Assembly (NCBI RefSeq): GCF_905475345.1 | Contig: NC_066597.1 | Location: forward strand, 1,674,501-1,738,500 | Length of the DNA stretch: 64,000 nucleotides | Reading direction: 5' to 3' | Origin: Vespula vulgaris | Taxonomy: Eukaryota > Arthropoda > Insecta > Hymenoptera > Vespidae | Part shown: positions 1-15,008 of the stretch, in pieces | Layout of the letters: each line of letters begins with the position of its first letter | How positions within the stretch are numbered: the first letter of the stretch is position 1 | Notes under the pieces: generated by a model | Databases searched by the model: none | What the model was told of the DNA's origin: nothing | What the model saw: only the letters and a program-made list of their open reading frames with translations | Program-made: the position numbers and the translations under genes

Positions 1-512
1 TTTTTTTTCTTTTTTCTTTTTTTTTTGTTTTCTTTTTCTTTCCTTCTCTTTTTAACGCAAACAATATTTCAATTTTATCCGCAATTTTATAGTTATAGGA
101 TATTTTAATGAAACCGAAATTGCAAATTACCGGTAAGCACCGATCGTGTTAACGTTATAATCAAAATTCGATGAATACGTTTACGTACGATGAGAGAAAA
201 GAAAAAAGGGAAGAGGGAAAAGAAATTGCAAGATATTCCACGTTGAAAGATTTGAAGAAATTTCATTTAATACGACACCGTATCTATCTGTGTAGTTGGT
301 AAACCATTCATGACGTATCACGAAGACGAGCTTGGCCACGTTAAATTTCAATCTTCATGGTTTTGCTATAAATGTCAGTCAAATAGTCTCTTTTGGACAG
401 GTACGTGATGTCGAAATGCGTGTGGTCCATTCGGTTTATTAAGTCCACCCTCGACTAAAAGAGCCTCAAGGCACTCCGATATTTCGGCACGTGAAACAAG
501 CGTAAAGCGAGT

Positions 513-545
<33 letters not shown>

Positions 546-2042
546 GGAATGGGGTGGTTGAGAGAAGAAAGAGAGAGAGAGAGAGAAAGATTAATACGCA
601 GTTAATTGATATTCCTCTGATAGTTAATGTTTATACATAATCGCGATTTTCTAAACATTTCAATTGATAAAACTTTTCTCTTTCTTTTTTTTTTTTTTTT
701 TTTGACAGTCATTAGCAACGCGTTTCAATTGATAAGAACGAAAAATAAAAAGTAAAGAAAATAAAAAAAAAAAAGAAAAAGAAAAATCGACGAACGTTCG
801 ATATATCTATTCTGTCGATGTCTTAATAATCGAACGTTGACGTTTCTCGGCTCAAGGAAACCGGCAAAGACTTAATTGACGATTGGAATCCGAATCCGTT
901 TTCCTATCCCGCTGAGTTTCCTAAGCCAAGAGCAACCAGGGTAATCGCTAGATCATTAATTTAATGAAACTTGTCTAAGAACTCGCATTCCATGGGAAAA
1001 GTATGATCTTAGATGATTTTCTTTCGGTGCTAAAAAGTTACACGTTCTTTATTATTTCTCTAGTTGAGGACCTTAGGGACGACATCGACGTACCCCCATG
1101 ATAGATATTTATAGATACCTTAGAGGCATATACCGAGTTTTATCTACGATGTGTTTCTAAGATTTACCTTGGCCGCACATTACGGAATGTATTGGCTATT
1201 AAAGACACTGCATTTTATAGAAAAACCAAAGAATGCAGTTAGTCGTCACTGTGTACAGAAGAAAAAAAGAAAACCAAGGAAAAAGGAAAAAAAGAACGAC
1301 CACTTTCATTCGACGTGTATGTATGTATGTATGTATGTATTTCTCGATCAATGCTTTTTATAAAAAGAAAAGAAAAAAAAAAGAGAGAGAGAGAAAATAA
1401 AAAGGGGAAAAAAAAGAACAACCGATCGATCCTCGTTATCGAAGGTACGAACGAAGTTAAAACTAACGATTGTTTATACGAATGCAAGCGCATTTTCAAA
1501 CGGTCGCGATGGAAAAGGAATTTCTTCGAATCGTTTCGATTTCTTCGTCCGATCGCGAATTGCAACGACTCATAGAATTTCAACGATCGCGAGAAACGTG
1601 ATTTAGAAAAAGAACAGATAAGATAAGATAAAAGAAAAAGGATAGCGATCATCAAATCCAAAGAAACGAATTCCTGACCGTAGAATATCCTATTCGATAG
1701 ATAGACACACACGCGTATACACAAAGAGAAACAACACAGAAGCGTTTCTCGGTAAAACGTCAAGTTTTAATAATAAATCGTGTTAGTTGATTTTCGAAAG
1801 AGACGAAAGGGTAGAAGCCCTTTAGCAGTCATACTTTCATCCTCTTAATTTACCACTTAACGATCATACGAATCGAAGTTTCATTCGTTAATTTTCCCAT
1901 ACGTATGAGCATTTGTACGAACGTACGTACAATAAATACAGATACATAGATAGATACGATATGTATTTACGTACGTGCGTACATACATTTACGTAAGTAT
2001 GTATGCAGGTATATATGTATATAGGAACGAGCTCGAACCACT

Positions 2043-2096
<54 letters not shown>

Positions 2097-5000
2097 ATGT
2101 ACGCCATATTAATTACAATGATTTCCTGCCACTTATGCCCGAGCGAGATTTAAATTATAGATATCTACTATACGCCGGCGTGGTCGAAGGGGAGTGGAGT
2201 GGGGCTCTTGACTCGCTTCGAGATTACAGGGTGCCCTCGAGTATTTCAGGAATCAAACTCGCGTCATAACTCTCGGGTCATGGGTCAATCTATCCCTCCA
2301 CCCCTCGACCCACTACTTTGATACGATCTTCGAAAATCTTACGATAAATCGATACTCTCGAAAAGGGATATGCATCTCGAAGAGATCCGATGGCTATTGT
2401 TCAATATTTATAAGGGATGATATCGTCTTAATCTATTCGACGGATACATAGATAGATAAATAAATGGAGAGACAGAGAGATTTTCTTAATTATCTCTAAA
2501 ATTACGCGACATTTTATTAAACGTTTACATTAACACGTATGTACCTATACTATGCAATCGCCCAAGCATCATAAATTATTTCATTAAAAACTCCACGAGA
2601 TATTATCTTTCGAAAATTGATATATGTACTTACAAATTACAATTGCAATTGCATAGAAACGATACCGCATTTATTAGAATCACGATATTATAATATTTAT
2701 TACGGGTGAATAAATTTCAATGTGGCATTTAGTTGTGTTCATAAATTGTTTCGTATAAGTATAAACTGGCTCTGTAATGTATTTCATGCTAATGGGCAAG
2801 TATTCACGCGTCGAATTTTGACAGGCCAGAAAAGGGCCCAATGCTCATGGACGATGAGTCTGCGATCGTAACAAAATCTCACGATGCATTGTACGATCTC
2901 GACAATTTGATCGAACCTGCTACGTGGGATTAAATCGATTTAACGAGCATTATCGTTGCTCGGTCATCGATGAGATTTTTTTCTTTTTTTTTTTTTTTCT
3001 TTCTTTTTTAATATCATTATCATTATTATTGTTGTTGTTGTTATTATTATTATTTTTTTTTTTTTATTGTTATTTGTACGATGACCCTATCTACCCATGA
3101 CCACGACGAGATATTCAATTTTCCAGTCAGCTAAACACCAACGTGTCTGCCTATTGCCGAGCATTACCACTCGCTACGTAATAACATTGGGAAACTCGGT
3201 AAGTACGTTAAGTGAATAATGAAAACGTTTAACTAATTTGCCAAAAATATATACTCCCATAGAAAACGATTTAATTAATGCGTGTATGACCGAGTAAAAA
3301 AGAAAAAAAAATGCAAAAAATTCCCGTAAAATTTCAAACATAAATTGCAAATCGAAAAACGAATCGTCGATCGAACAATAATTTATAGTTTTGTTTTCGT
3401 CTAAAACTCGAACGATGTACATATGTAGATACACCAAATAGATTACTATTTTTATTATTAATTATTTCTTCATTTAAACGTACAATGTTTATCGTTTGGG
3501 TAATATGTAAAACGTTTTAATGCGCATTTGTTTAACAAGCTCGTAGGAACGAACTGTTCTTCTAATAATGGCCCGACGAAAAGCTGTAAATCATATTTTC
3601 GACATAAAAGAGCGGCGATCGTTGTTGAACGGCCGTAACTCGAGTGGATTGCGTGCGAAAGCCGTCTCGACGAAGGGTCAAACGAAAATATGCTTTCGCC
3701 GATGGGAAAGCCAATAGTTCCCATCGTGAAGAAACTCTTAGAGAACTTTCGGATTTAACACGTTTCGATTACGTAAAAGTATTCTTTGACCATCCCGTTT
3801 TCACTTTTCTGATCGTCAAAAATACTAGGTAAGTAGTTACTTACTCACTTCCTTACTTACTTATTTACTTACTTACTTACTTACTTAGTTACTTACTTTC
3901 CCTTTTGCGTTTGATTTAAAGCGAAGTTTAATGGAGGATAAACTTGCGATGAAACGAAAGAAGTTTTTCTCTCTTTCTCTCTCTCTTTTTTTTTGGGGAA
4001 AATTAATTTTTACAAAAATTGCTTTGTCGCGGAAAATTTGAGTGGACTGTTGTAAAAAAAAAAAAAAATAATAATAAGAAAAAATATCCGATTGGTCGAA
4101 CTGAATTCTCTTTTTCTTTCTTTCTCTTTCGGGTGGGTGGGTGGAGAGGGGGAGTGATGGGGAGGGGGTGGGCGAAGGAAGAAAATGCGAAAGAAATTTT
4201 AATATTTCCTTTTTCTCCCGTTTCGTGAGGCCGTATGCCTCGAGAGTCTGCTTTACGAGAGACATAAATCACGAGTGTTGCTCGTGAGTGTGAGTGGGCG
4301 GAACCATGCGGTACCTCAACCGTACACCATAAATTTGATACATGTTCATTGTGGTGGCTGGCTCGGTGAATAGTCGGTATACTTCTCGCGCGATCGGTGG
4401 CCCACAAAACTTTTCGTTGACCAATAAAATATCGCGTTTTGCTTGCCGTTCGACTTATGAACCGTTCGTCGAATAATCGCCTGAATTTTTATCGAAGATG
4501 GTCATATGCTCTAATAAAGTAAAGAGAAAGAAAGAGAGAGAGAGAGAAGATTATATATACGTATGTATGTATGTATGTATAAAGCTTTTTAAAGATTAAT
4601 TGATAAGTGAAATAAAAAAAAGAAGGTAATTAAAAAGTATTTTGTAGTTGGCCTAAAAGAAGATGAACATCCTTCGACGAGATTGCTGGCATACGAAAAA
4701 TCTCTGTTCCGTATTTTTTAAAAGAACCACTTCTTGGATCAGCATCGTGTACGAAAAGTAATTGCGAGATTCGAGATACCACCGTTGCTTGTGGTTGGCC
4801 ACACAATTTCGTTCTACACCTGGTTTTGTTACTGACAACCTTGCACGGACGTTACAATGCGTTTATAATCAGTCCGAGCTGAAATTTCCAACTTGAAAAT
4901 ATACAAAATTGGCTCGATCAAATTTATCGATGCAGTGGTGCAATATCGACGCGTTAAAAAAAAAAAAAAAAGAAAAGAAAAGAAAGAAAAATAAAAGAGA
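1..5000. other. Gene-free region, 1-5,000
   Basis: No supported gene. Simple repeats: T-rich start, (GA)n near 507-590, (TATG)n at 1316-1341, (CT)n at 2043-2094 (about 50 bp), TTG/TTA triplets near 3025-3065, (CTTA)n at 3840-3897 and (TATG)n near 4560-4580. ORFs of up to 174 aa here are low-complexity or random. A moderately GC-rich, non-repetitive stretch at about 2,170-2,320 is unexplained. Confidence 0.5.
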
Positions 5001-6691
5001 AAAGAAGAGAAAAGCAATTGTGAGAAATGATTTATTGCTATTATTGCGATTTATTAAGAGACTCCAACCGCATATCATCGATTTCTATACCGTGCTATTT
5101 CAAAGAACGATTTCATACATTACATAGGTACATCCTGTGTAATGTATACGATCACCGCAAGATCTCGTCCCAAAGTGGTCTAACGATTCGACTTAATGAT
5201 TCGATTTCGATCGGAAGATGATCAGAGAGTTGATTGAGTCAGAAAGAACATCGTTCCTCTCGCGTGCGGGCAATCGCTACTTTATTAGAAACGATTCGAT
5301 ATCGGGTGGATGATAATCCGTGTAACAGCTCGAAGAAGCAAGGAATAAAGAGCAACAATAACAACAACAACAACAACAACACGAAGTAGAAGAAGAAGAA
5401 GATAGCAAGTAAAAGGATCGTGATTTGTATGCAAGTTTCCGCATATAAACGAGCGGACATGAGAAATTGTTTCATCGTTCATTGTTTATGTAGCCAATTA
5501 TTGTGCCATTCGTTCGCCGAGGGTGGCGTATCACTTACAACAAATCAATTTGAAGCACACACCTTATCCTACGGCCATTCCCATCTCCTTAAACATCGTG
5601 TCCCGCTGAGCGGACAATGTTTTGTCTCGCCCAGCTTAAAGGCGACCCGTTGAGTCTCTGAACGGTACGCCAGCGTATTTATACCTTATTTTCCTACCTT
5701 CGAGATATTCGAACCCCCTTAAGAAGTTCGTGACCCTACCGGAGCTCTTCTTTGTTCGTGCCACGCGACAACCCGATAAACTCGAGTTCGCAACTCAGAC
5801 ACGAGAGAGAGAGAGAGAGAGAGAGAGTTTCTTACGAATGCCGAAATACACCGAGGAGAAATTGCAATCTTATTTATTTATTTATTTTTCTTTCACTATA
5901 ACGACATATATAAAAAAAAAGAAACCAAAGATATTAATTTTTTAACACGTTTTAGCTAATCTCTTTTACAATCGAAATCACGATTGATTTCTTGATTCAT
6001 TGTTTAAGCCTATACGGACAAAGTGAAATTGATACGAGTAAAAGAAATTTATTTACTTTAGGATGAATTGCAATTCGAAATGATACTTTTGTTCTTTTCT
6101 TTTTAATGAAATTTAAATGAAATCGCAGGGGAAGCCTCGAGTTGATCGATCGAGCCCCTTGATTTATTCCGACACGCGAGCCCGATAATCCTTGAAAATT
6201 ATACGAAGGTATAACAAATCGTTTATAAACGAGAGATCTTGATTTTTCTAATCGATTCGAAAATGTCTTGTAGATAGGTAAATTTTTCTTTACGCCTACA
6301 CCTATCACCGTGTCTCCCTCTTATAGTTTGTCCCGTTAAAGCCCGTATTTAAAGTGGCGTCTCCCTCTCACGGAGATAAGACTTAATGGACTTAATGATC
6401 GTGCGTGTGCAGAACACGTCGTGACTTAACTTCTTTACGAGGACTTCGTCGTCCCACCAAGATTTTCGTTTTTCCATTCACCACGCTGCGGTTTTACCTA
6501 TCGTAAACTTTAACATCGATTTAAATGTTAACTACGTGACGCGTTAATTTCAAAAGGCGTTTCCTAACATCTTACCAACGAATCATGTCTATCATTTTAA
6601 TGCGATTAGAAAATGAAAAACGAAAGAAAGAAAGTGGATTGTCTTTTCTTTTCTTTTCTTTTCTTGTTTTTTTTTTGTTTCAAGTATTCTC

Positions 6692-6740
<49 letters not shown>

Positions 6741-7214
6741 TTATTATTGTTATTATAATTTCTTTTGTTTATTCAGAATTATTAATAATCATATCGTTTT
6801 TACTATGCAATTTGCAATAGAGTGATTATACCTTTACGTTATATTAATATCAAATCGAAAACATACCTCGCTCGCCCGTAAAATTCGCCGATGTGGGAAT
6901 CGTGCTGTGAGCTTTGGCAAATCGATCACGAAGTCCTATCACTTAGAAACAAACGATGCTGTTCTTCGTCGTATACTCGACCGTGGGGTTCGTACAACTA
7001 ATTAGCATGCTAATTAACCGGCACCGAAGATTTTAAAGACTCGTGGAGAAGGAAACATCTACAGGGTGATATTCTTTCTCCGTCTCCTTTAAACTAACTT
7101 TCTCTTCGCCGTCATAATCTCGAGTTAATGATAATCCTGTAGCAAAATAAAAATGCTTTTTAACTATTATCGAACGTCGAATATTATTTTCGAAAAAGAA
7201 AGAGAGAAAGAAAC

Positions 7215-7250
<36 letters not shown>

Positions 7251-8094
7251 AATGAAAATTGACGATCGATGAAGGGAAAAAATCCAAAAAAAAAAAAAGA
7301 AAGAAAACAAAACAAAAAGAAAAAAGGAAAAAATATCGGAACTTCGAACCGAATTACCAAAGAAACTAAACTATTATAAAGTCGATTAATTAATTTTTTT
7401 TTCTTTTTAAAATTACAGCAACGACGGAGGGAGGACGATGATGAGGGCACACTCGATTGTCCTTCCTTGACCATAAACGTTCACGGTGCTACTTCCACTT
7501 TCATAATGTCACGGCAAGAACGTTAGTTCGAAAACAACGTAATAATTTCCAACTGTTAAAGTTTCTCTCCCCCTCCCTCTCCTACTCACCTCCACCTCCC
7601 GCTTCTCTACCGACGAAGCTATTAATTGGTACATTAATTCTGGATTTCAGAATGCCGGAATGTCTCCGTGGAATTAAGTGTTAAACGTTTGCAACTTTCT
7701 AACGCTAATGGCCGAACCACCGACGACATTACTTTTTCATTCGGGTAAATGACTTAATTAACAGAACGGATAATTATTTGTCGGGGACGCCGATAGACGT
7801 TTCTTACTTTTTCTTTACCCTTTGGCGAGGATAACGAGAATGATTACCGTTATTAGGGATTAGATTTATTGCAGAAGAGAAAGCTAGAATTATGTGACTC
7901 ACAGGCAGAATTCATTTGAAACTATTCCGATCTTTCGAAACGAAAGAAGTTTATCGGTGTAATAAGAACTGGAAAAATTATTGTTATTAAATTAATATTT
8001 CGTATCTGATCAAAGAAGAAAAAGAGAGAGAGAAAGAAGAAGTGATATAATTTGCATATACACCAGTAGACGTACGAGTCGGTCTTTTTTACGA

Positions 8095-8128
<34 letters not shown>

Positions 8129-10000
8129 TATGACAGAAAATATTACACGATAGGTCTCGTTATGTTAATTCATAATTCGTGAATAACAATTTAGAATTTA
8201 GCTTTCTCGAATTGCCGATGCCAATTTCAGTGTCGAAAATCTTTCTTCCTTTCTTTTGCTCAGTGGAAAAAAGGAAACAAAAAGGATTTAATTCGAGAGT
8301 TTAAAAGCATCGACGACTTTCCCGTTCCCACGCCTTCTTGGTTGGTACCATCATGACCTCGGCACGCGAACCCTAAGATTCTCGAAAAGTTTGAGAACAG
8401 TCGGCTTCAACAACGGTCCATGTTAATCACCAGTTTTTCGATCGACTTTTTTTTTTTTTTTGGATCGACGAAATGTAATTGAACTCAATATCTCTTATTT
8501 AACTCGCTTTTATCGATCGGAAATCCATGTATAAGAAATTAAATAATCGTTTCTTATCTTTTATCGACCTACGTCTTTAACGACTCGAACGGAATCTCGA
8601 TTTTATATCAATTCATTAACAACTCGATCGTAAATCGTTTGATTGAAAAAAAAAGAAATAAAAAAAAAATAAAACAAATTATTTGACGAAAAGTGCAACG
8701 ATCGCGACTTAAGATTTACTAAAGTAAATTTCGAAATTGTCTTTAAAAAAAAAATTGTTAGTTCAATGAGGCCAATGAAAAAGTATATCGTACGTAACAC
8801 AGTTGTTAATAATTAACGAAATACTATTTGGAAATTTGAGAACAATATTTAACATTTTGCCAGATCAGTAAGTCTATTAAGAACTTAGGATGAGCGTCAA
8901 GTAGACTCAAAGAAGATGGCTTATGGAGATTCTTCGTATTAATAACCACCATCTCTAGTCCTTCTGCCTAAGACAAGCCGCAAAGTCAAGATCACAGAGG
9001 TTAAGGCGTGTTCAACAAGCTGCTCATGGCTACCACTTAAAGGGCCGCCCCCAGTCGTATGCATACGGAAGTGCAACATAACTTATTCTTCGTACATACA
9101 TACGTATATATATATATATACATACATAGATACATACATACGTACTGAAGTGAATACACAGCTAAAGTTGCAGTTCCTCTTTGAGATTGTTAACTTTTCA
9201 ATATTCTAACCGACATTGACGATATAGATTAGTCGCGATTAAGCTAATTAATCGTAGTTATCTTCCAATCGAAAATTTTGTTATCGTTCAAAATTATTTT
9301 ATCCACCAAACGTGTAATCTAATTTTTGTACCGACGTAAAAGTTGGAATAGTTTAAATCGTTGTTACGAATAACATGCAAAGAAGATAAAGGTACCGTCT
9401 ATAAATCATCATCTTTCAGTTCTTCCTTTAACCATAGCGCTCTTAACGTTAAAAGATACAATGCACGATCTGTAAGATGTATTCACGAGGTCAGGAATGA
9501 TATATCGCCGTGAGAGTCCTACCATTGTTTGCGAGTAAGTTCATAACCATGAAGACCGTGCCACCGCTTCGACTAACAGCTTCCTCGCTATCAATAATAT
9601 GATCACTTTTGTGATTATAATTAACAGATATTATACATACGGAATTTCTAATGACAATGATTACGTAGACTTACCGTTCGGAGTTTGTCTGCAAAGCCTG
9701 GCGAACATCCTTTCGATTCGTCGAGGAACGTTCACCTGTAAAAAAAAAATTAAAAAGAAAAGAAAGAAAGAAAGAAGAAAAGAAATCAAAAGAAAGAAAG
9801 AAAGAAAAAGAGAGAGAGAGAGAAAGGGAGAGAGAACGAAAAAAAAAGAAAAAAAATAATAATTCATGCAAAAAAATGCGTGATATACTTTTTCTTTTTC
9901 TTTTCCTTCTTTTCATCCTCGTATAATTGAAAATAAGATAAAGTTATGAGATAGTACGAGTACGAATGTAATAGAGAAAAAGAAGACGTAGATGATAGTC
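5001..10000. other. Gene-free region, 5,001-10,000
   Basis: No supported gene. Repeats: (AAC)n and (GAA)n near 5355-5400, (GA)n at 5803-5827, (TTTTC)n near 6640-6665, (AAT)n at 6694-6739, (GA)n at 7216-7247, a poly-T run at 8096-8125, (AT)n at 9106-9121 and a long A/G-rich tract at 9738-9858. Non-repetitive islands at 5,480-5,660 and 8,880-9,080 carry no recognisable coding sequence. Confidence 0.5.
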
Positions 10001-10362
10001 GATCAAAACGCGTTTTGTCGGCTATAATTATAACTGAACGTGTGTGTACGTTAATTAGTAACACTAATTACGTTGAACAACGTCAGTGAATACATACTAT
10101 CGCAATGCAATTCAGTCTGGCCATGTGACCATTTGGTTTATCCTATTTGTCCCTGCATAAATAGAAAGATTTAAGAATCGATAAGAAAGGGGTACCATAT
10201 GCAAATCCTTAGTTCAAAGTTTATAGCATCTAATTAACCATATTAACGGTTTCGAACTTAATAAAACCGGTTCTCGTATTTTAATTGACTTCATTTAAAG
10301 ACTCCATAAATTCATCAGATTTCGTGGCTACTTAGTTGGTATACACGAATGAATCTCTTCAT

Positions 10363-10413
<51 letters not shown>

Positions 10414-13400
10414 TTTTTTCCCCTGCAATCTTTCTTAATCAGTGCTAATTACGATATATCTTTCACGTATCGTGCGAAAGTAACCGAAGCGTGACAGGAA
10501 TATCGATATATTGATTTCTCACGATTAAACCAACGAAATACAAATACGTATATACACCACACGTCTATAAATATATAAATTCAAAAAAAAAAAAAAAAAG
10601 AAGAAGAAAAAAGATAGACCAAGAAGAAAATAATTTATTCTAAGAAGATTAAAGAATGTAATTGCTTATCAAATGGAACCTCGAGAAAAGTTTCGTGAAA
10701 ACTCGATAAAGTTACGCTTTTGCGATGTTAGTAATTGCTAATCGCATGCACAAGATGAGAGCTAAATAAGTAGGCAATACCGGAATAGCGAGTATAACTT
10801 GTTCGATCGATTCTCGTGAAGGTGATAGGGATGAAGAGGGATGGGGTAGGAGGCAGAGAGGAAAGAGATGGTAGGGGTAGGGGCAGGTTAAAAAAGGAAA
10901 AAAATAATCCCCTCATGATTGTTAACCGAACGACGTCAAGAGACGGTAATACGACTTGGTGATGGACGATCGAGGAGCCGGAAGTGGGGCTAGTAAAAAA
11001 AGCTGGCATTTAGAGACACGTTCAGACTCATCCCGCGAATGCCTACACGTCGAAAGAGCTGGGTTCGAAAGCATGTTAGGGCAACAACACGTTCCTCGGC
11101 TGTTTGACATAACCAGTTCGGAGCTGCGGGCAAGGACGACCCCTTCTCTCTTTTCTTCTTTCTCTCTCCTACTCTCTCTCTCTCTCATTCTCCCTCCCTC
11201 CCTTTCTTTCTTTCTCTTTCTCTCTCTTACTTTTCATATTCTCCTACTCACCCTCGATCTTTCTCTTTCTCCAAGCACAAACGGTCGACCCTGACCATCG
11301 CAATATATCACTGGTACTATACAGTTGCCATTAAGAAATCGACTTTATTCTCGTGTCAATGTCATACCCATGGTATCATGAGTTTGATAAAAAATTATTC
11401 GTGAAATTCGAACTCTGTGAATATTATTCGGATTTTTTCTTTTCCTTCTTCTTCTTCTTTTTTTTTTTGTTGATATGAAGAGATAATGTAGTAGAAATTC
11501 TTTTTTTTAATCAGAATTAACTCGTTATGCAAGTCGATCGTTGTTGTCGGCACGTGAAGTATATGTTAATTAAAATGATACTCTTCTTAACGACTTAACG
11601 AGGACGAGTTTAATGAAATTATTTTAGTTAAATATGAACTCTCTCGGATATTATTTCGAATTTTTTGACAGAAAGATGGGAAACGAAAGTCGCGTAGAAA
11701 TTCTTTTTAATCGAAATTAACTCGTTAGGTGAGCCAAGGTATAGTTGACGTTGGCACGTGAGAGAGGATATTAATAAGCTAATTCTCTTAACGATTTCGA
11801 ATAAAAGTTGTAGATAATGATAATAAATCGAATAATTTAGTTAACGACGACCGATAATCCTAGTTGATATCATCATTGATAACGATAATGTCGACAGGAC
11901 ATAGTTGTTAGCGCGGTAGTACCCATATATATACTATCTCTTTGATCAACCGTTAGCCTTACCACCAAAAGATACTTATCAAGTGATATAACTTCTGTAT
12001 CTTATCGGTGAATGTTACAAGTTATTTTATAAACGTTCGACGTGTTTTAGAATATTCCAATTAGAATTTTACCTATGATATTTGTTGAAAATTCAATTCG
12101 AAAATGGTCATTGGTCAGGACGGTCAAATAATTGTAAATAAATTGCAATTGTACGATAGGAATCGGATAATATCGGGTGATTGAAAGAGTGAATAGAAAA
12201 AAAGAAAAGAGGAGAGAAAAAACAGGTAATAAAATATTTGAAAATGATTTTGAATGTGACGCACGACGGGACACGATGAATCTTCGTTTGAAAAGCATCA
12301 ACGGTATGATGTCCGAGCATCGGGTAATAAATTATGAATTTTCCTAGCTCGTACTGGTTAGAGAAAATTCAAATAGAAGAAAAAGAAGAAGAAGAAGAAG
12401 AAGCAGAAGAAGAGAAACTTTGGCCTTTGGACCACGACAGGGTGATATATAATTAACGGAGGTCGAAAGGTTTCGTTCGTAGGATTCGAATAACACTTAA
12501 ACGAAATCGTGCATCGTGCCGATCATGATGTCCTTTACACAGTGCTATGTCATAGCGTGTCGAGATATCTCGAACCATCAGATTACACCTATCCATGGCG
12601 TCTCTCACAGGTTTACCCTGACGTACGACTAATTGCACGAATAATTGCATCGATATCGCATCGACACGATAAATATTTCTTACCTCCTGTCGAACGTTAA
12701 TAGCTTCATTATGTTAAATATTAACAGAATATTTCGATCTTTTTTTTTTCTTTTCTTTCTTCTTTTATTTTTTTTTATTTCTTTTTTGCTTTATTATTAT
12801 TATTATTGTTGTTGTTGTTAATATTATTGTTATTATTATCATTGGAAATTAAATTAACGAACTCACTGTATCGATAGGATGACCGACTCATGATTCACTC
12901 ACGTTTCAAGTTTTTTATTTGATCTTATTGAATCGTCACGTCCAAGTTGTGGTAGAAATTCGTGCAAAAAATTAAACTTGATACGCCGTAGGTGTTCCGA
13001 GTAGATCGATGATCTCTAGTAGATATATAACGAATAACAAAAAGAAAAAGAAGAAGAAGATGATAAGAAAAAAAAAAAGAGAGAAAGATCGAAGAGAAAT
13101 ATGATGTTCGGTGATTGAAAAAAAAAAAAGAAAAAAAGAAAAGAAAAGAAATTGAAACGAGTACTCGATAAAAATCATATCGACAGTTAACAGTAACTAC
13201 TTCGATTACTAATTTTTCAATCATAAATGCAGAAATGTTAGTGAATCTACAACGTGTCCGTGTTGTCCTCGGCTTGACGTTGATGAATCAAGACGCGTAA
13301 GAGAAGGAATATTTACAGTAAAAACAGATCGAAGATGAATCAATCTGAAGAGCTATTAAAGGAGTAGAGAAAGAGAGGGGGAGGAGAGAGAGAGAAAGAG

Positions 13401-14942
13401 AAAGATAGAGAGGCATTAAATTTCATTACATGCACCTTGTTTTGCGGGAATATGATTCCGAAGACCTACCATCGAGAAGATTGTTGGTTCTCCGTCATCC
13501 TGACAATTTCATATTTTACTTGTTGAATATAAATTTTTATTACATTAATAGTAATCATTTCCGTCATCTAACATCGGTATTCAATCGAATTGAATCGAAT
13601 CATTCGAATTCCAATAGCAACAAATTGTTTTATTATCACGGTTAATAATCGACAATTATTCTTGGGTAATTTAAAAAGAGATAATTATATATTATATCAA
13701 ACGATGACGTGTGCATGCGCGTGTGTGTTTATGTTATCGATATATCTTTCTTTTTTTTTTTTTTTTTTTTCATAAGCATGAAGTATCGGTCGTAAACTTA
13801 TCAAGCCTGTTAAAAGATGTCGAACATATAGGATGCTGATAGATTTACTTGTTGCATGTCATTAAACGTTGACAAGTAAGTGGATTATGTTCAATGCATA
13901 TATAATGTATAATATCATTTCGAATAATCGTATTGATGTTTTAAAAAATATTAAAAAAAAAATAAATAAATAAATAAATTCTCTTCTTGGAAATTTTTGT
14001 CTCGCACGTGCGCGCGCAATAATCTAAAAAAAAAAAAAAACAAAGAAAAAAAATAGAAAAAAAACAAAAAAAACTCAATAATATCTTAGGAAATAAAATA
14101 ATTCATGAAAAATTGTCTCATAAATACGTTATTCGTAAAAAAAAAAAATAATATAAAGAAACTTCATAAGAAGACGTAAAAGAGGAGAATAGAACGATAG
14201 ATGAAAATTGTTCGTCTCGAAATAATTTCTTTTTCTCTCTCTTTTTTTCGTACAATTACTTAACAATAGTATATTTAAACTTTACGAAATAAAATATTAC
14301 TTTCCATTTCCATCCTTTTCACATGATTCTTGAACACTGTAGATGCTTTATATATCACAGTGCACCGTGACAAGGAACAAGGAGTTGCACGACGACGACG
14401 AAAAAAAAAGAGAAGAAAAAGAAGAAGAAGAAGAAGTAGAAGACGAAGAAGAAGACGAAGAAGAAGACGAAGAAGAAGACGAAGAAGAAGACGAAGAAGA
14501 AGACGAAGAAGAAGTAGAAGTAGAAAAAGAAAAAGAAGAAGAAGTAGAAGACGAAGAAGAAGTAGAAGAAGACGAAGAAGAAGAAGAAGAAATAAAAGAA
14601 GAAGGAGGTGAAGGAGGAGGAGCAGGAGGAGGAGGAGGAAGAGGAGGAGGATGAGGATGAGGATAACGTGACCACCCTCCGTGTACGAATGGTAAACGGA
14701 TACGAGCATCTGGACACCGGATACTGTGGTTCGTTACCCTCGCATCTTCCACACCGGAAACCATTCTTCGCACTGAAGGTAAACGCCCTCTGAGCTTTCC
14801 ACCGACGATCCGCTTGGCAGATCGTTAACGATCGTATGTATATATGTACGTCGAAGTTATCTTTCTAGATTATCTCGATACCTCGTCGGGTTCCTTTTAC
14901 GAGAAGACGAGATCGACTTCGTTCCGCTTAAACTTTGTAATA

Positions 14943-15000
<58 letters not shown>
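10001..15000. other. Gene-free region, 10,001-15,000
   Basis: No supported gene. Repeats: (TC)n(TA)n at 10367-10412, CT-rich at 11150-11235, (GAA)n at 12380-12400, AG-rich at 13365-13410, a poly-T run near 13750-13770, the long (GAA)(GAC) array at 14391-14660 and the start of a (CT)n tract at 14945. The 11,000-11,140 stretch is GC-richer and non-repetitive but has no recognisable coding signal. Confidence 0.5.
14391..14660 (+). repeat. Long purine (GAA)n/(GAC-GAA-GAA-GAA)n array
   Basis: About 270 bp of strand-pure purine-rich triplets, including several near-perfect 12-bp units GACGAAGAAGAA at 14440-14512, then GGA-rich sequence. It translates to Glu/Asp-rich, Arg-rich or Ser/Phe/Leu-rich ORFs depending on frame. 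Such a tract can form triplex DNA. Confidence 0.9.

Positions 15001-15001
<1 letters not shown>
14945..15001 (+). repeat. (CT)n microsatellite
   Basis: About 57 bp of pure CT dinucleotides. Confidence 0.95.

Positions 15002-15008
<7 letters not shown>

Noticed and set aside
11041..11100. Possible tRNA B-box (GGGTTCGAAAGC)
   Set aside because: No matching A-box or cloverleaf-forming arms could be found at the right spacing.
14275..14793. Six overlapping ORFs of 90-144 aa rich in Leu, Phe, Ser, Arg or Glu
   Set aside because: All are frame readings of the (GAA)/(GAC)/(GGA) array on both strands; no non-repetitive domain is present.
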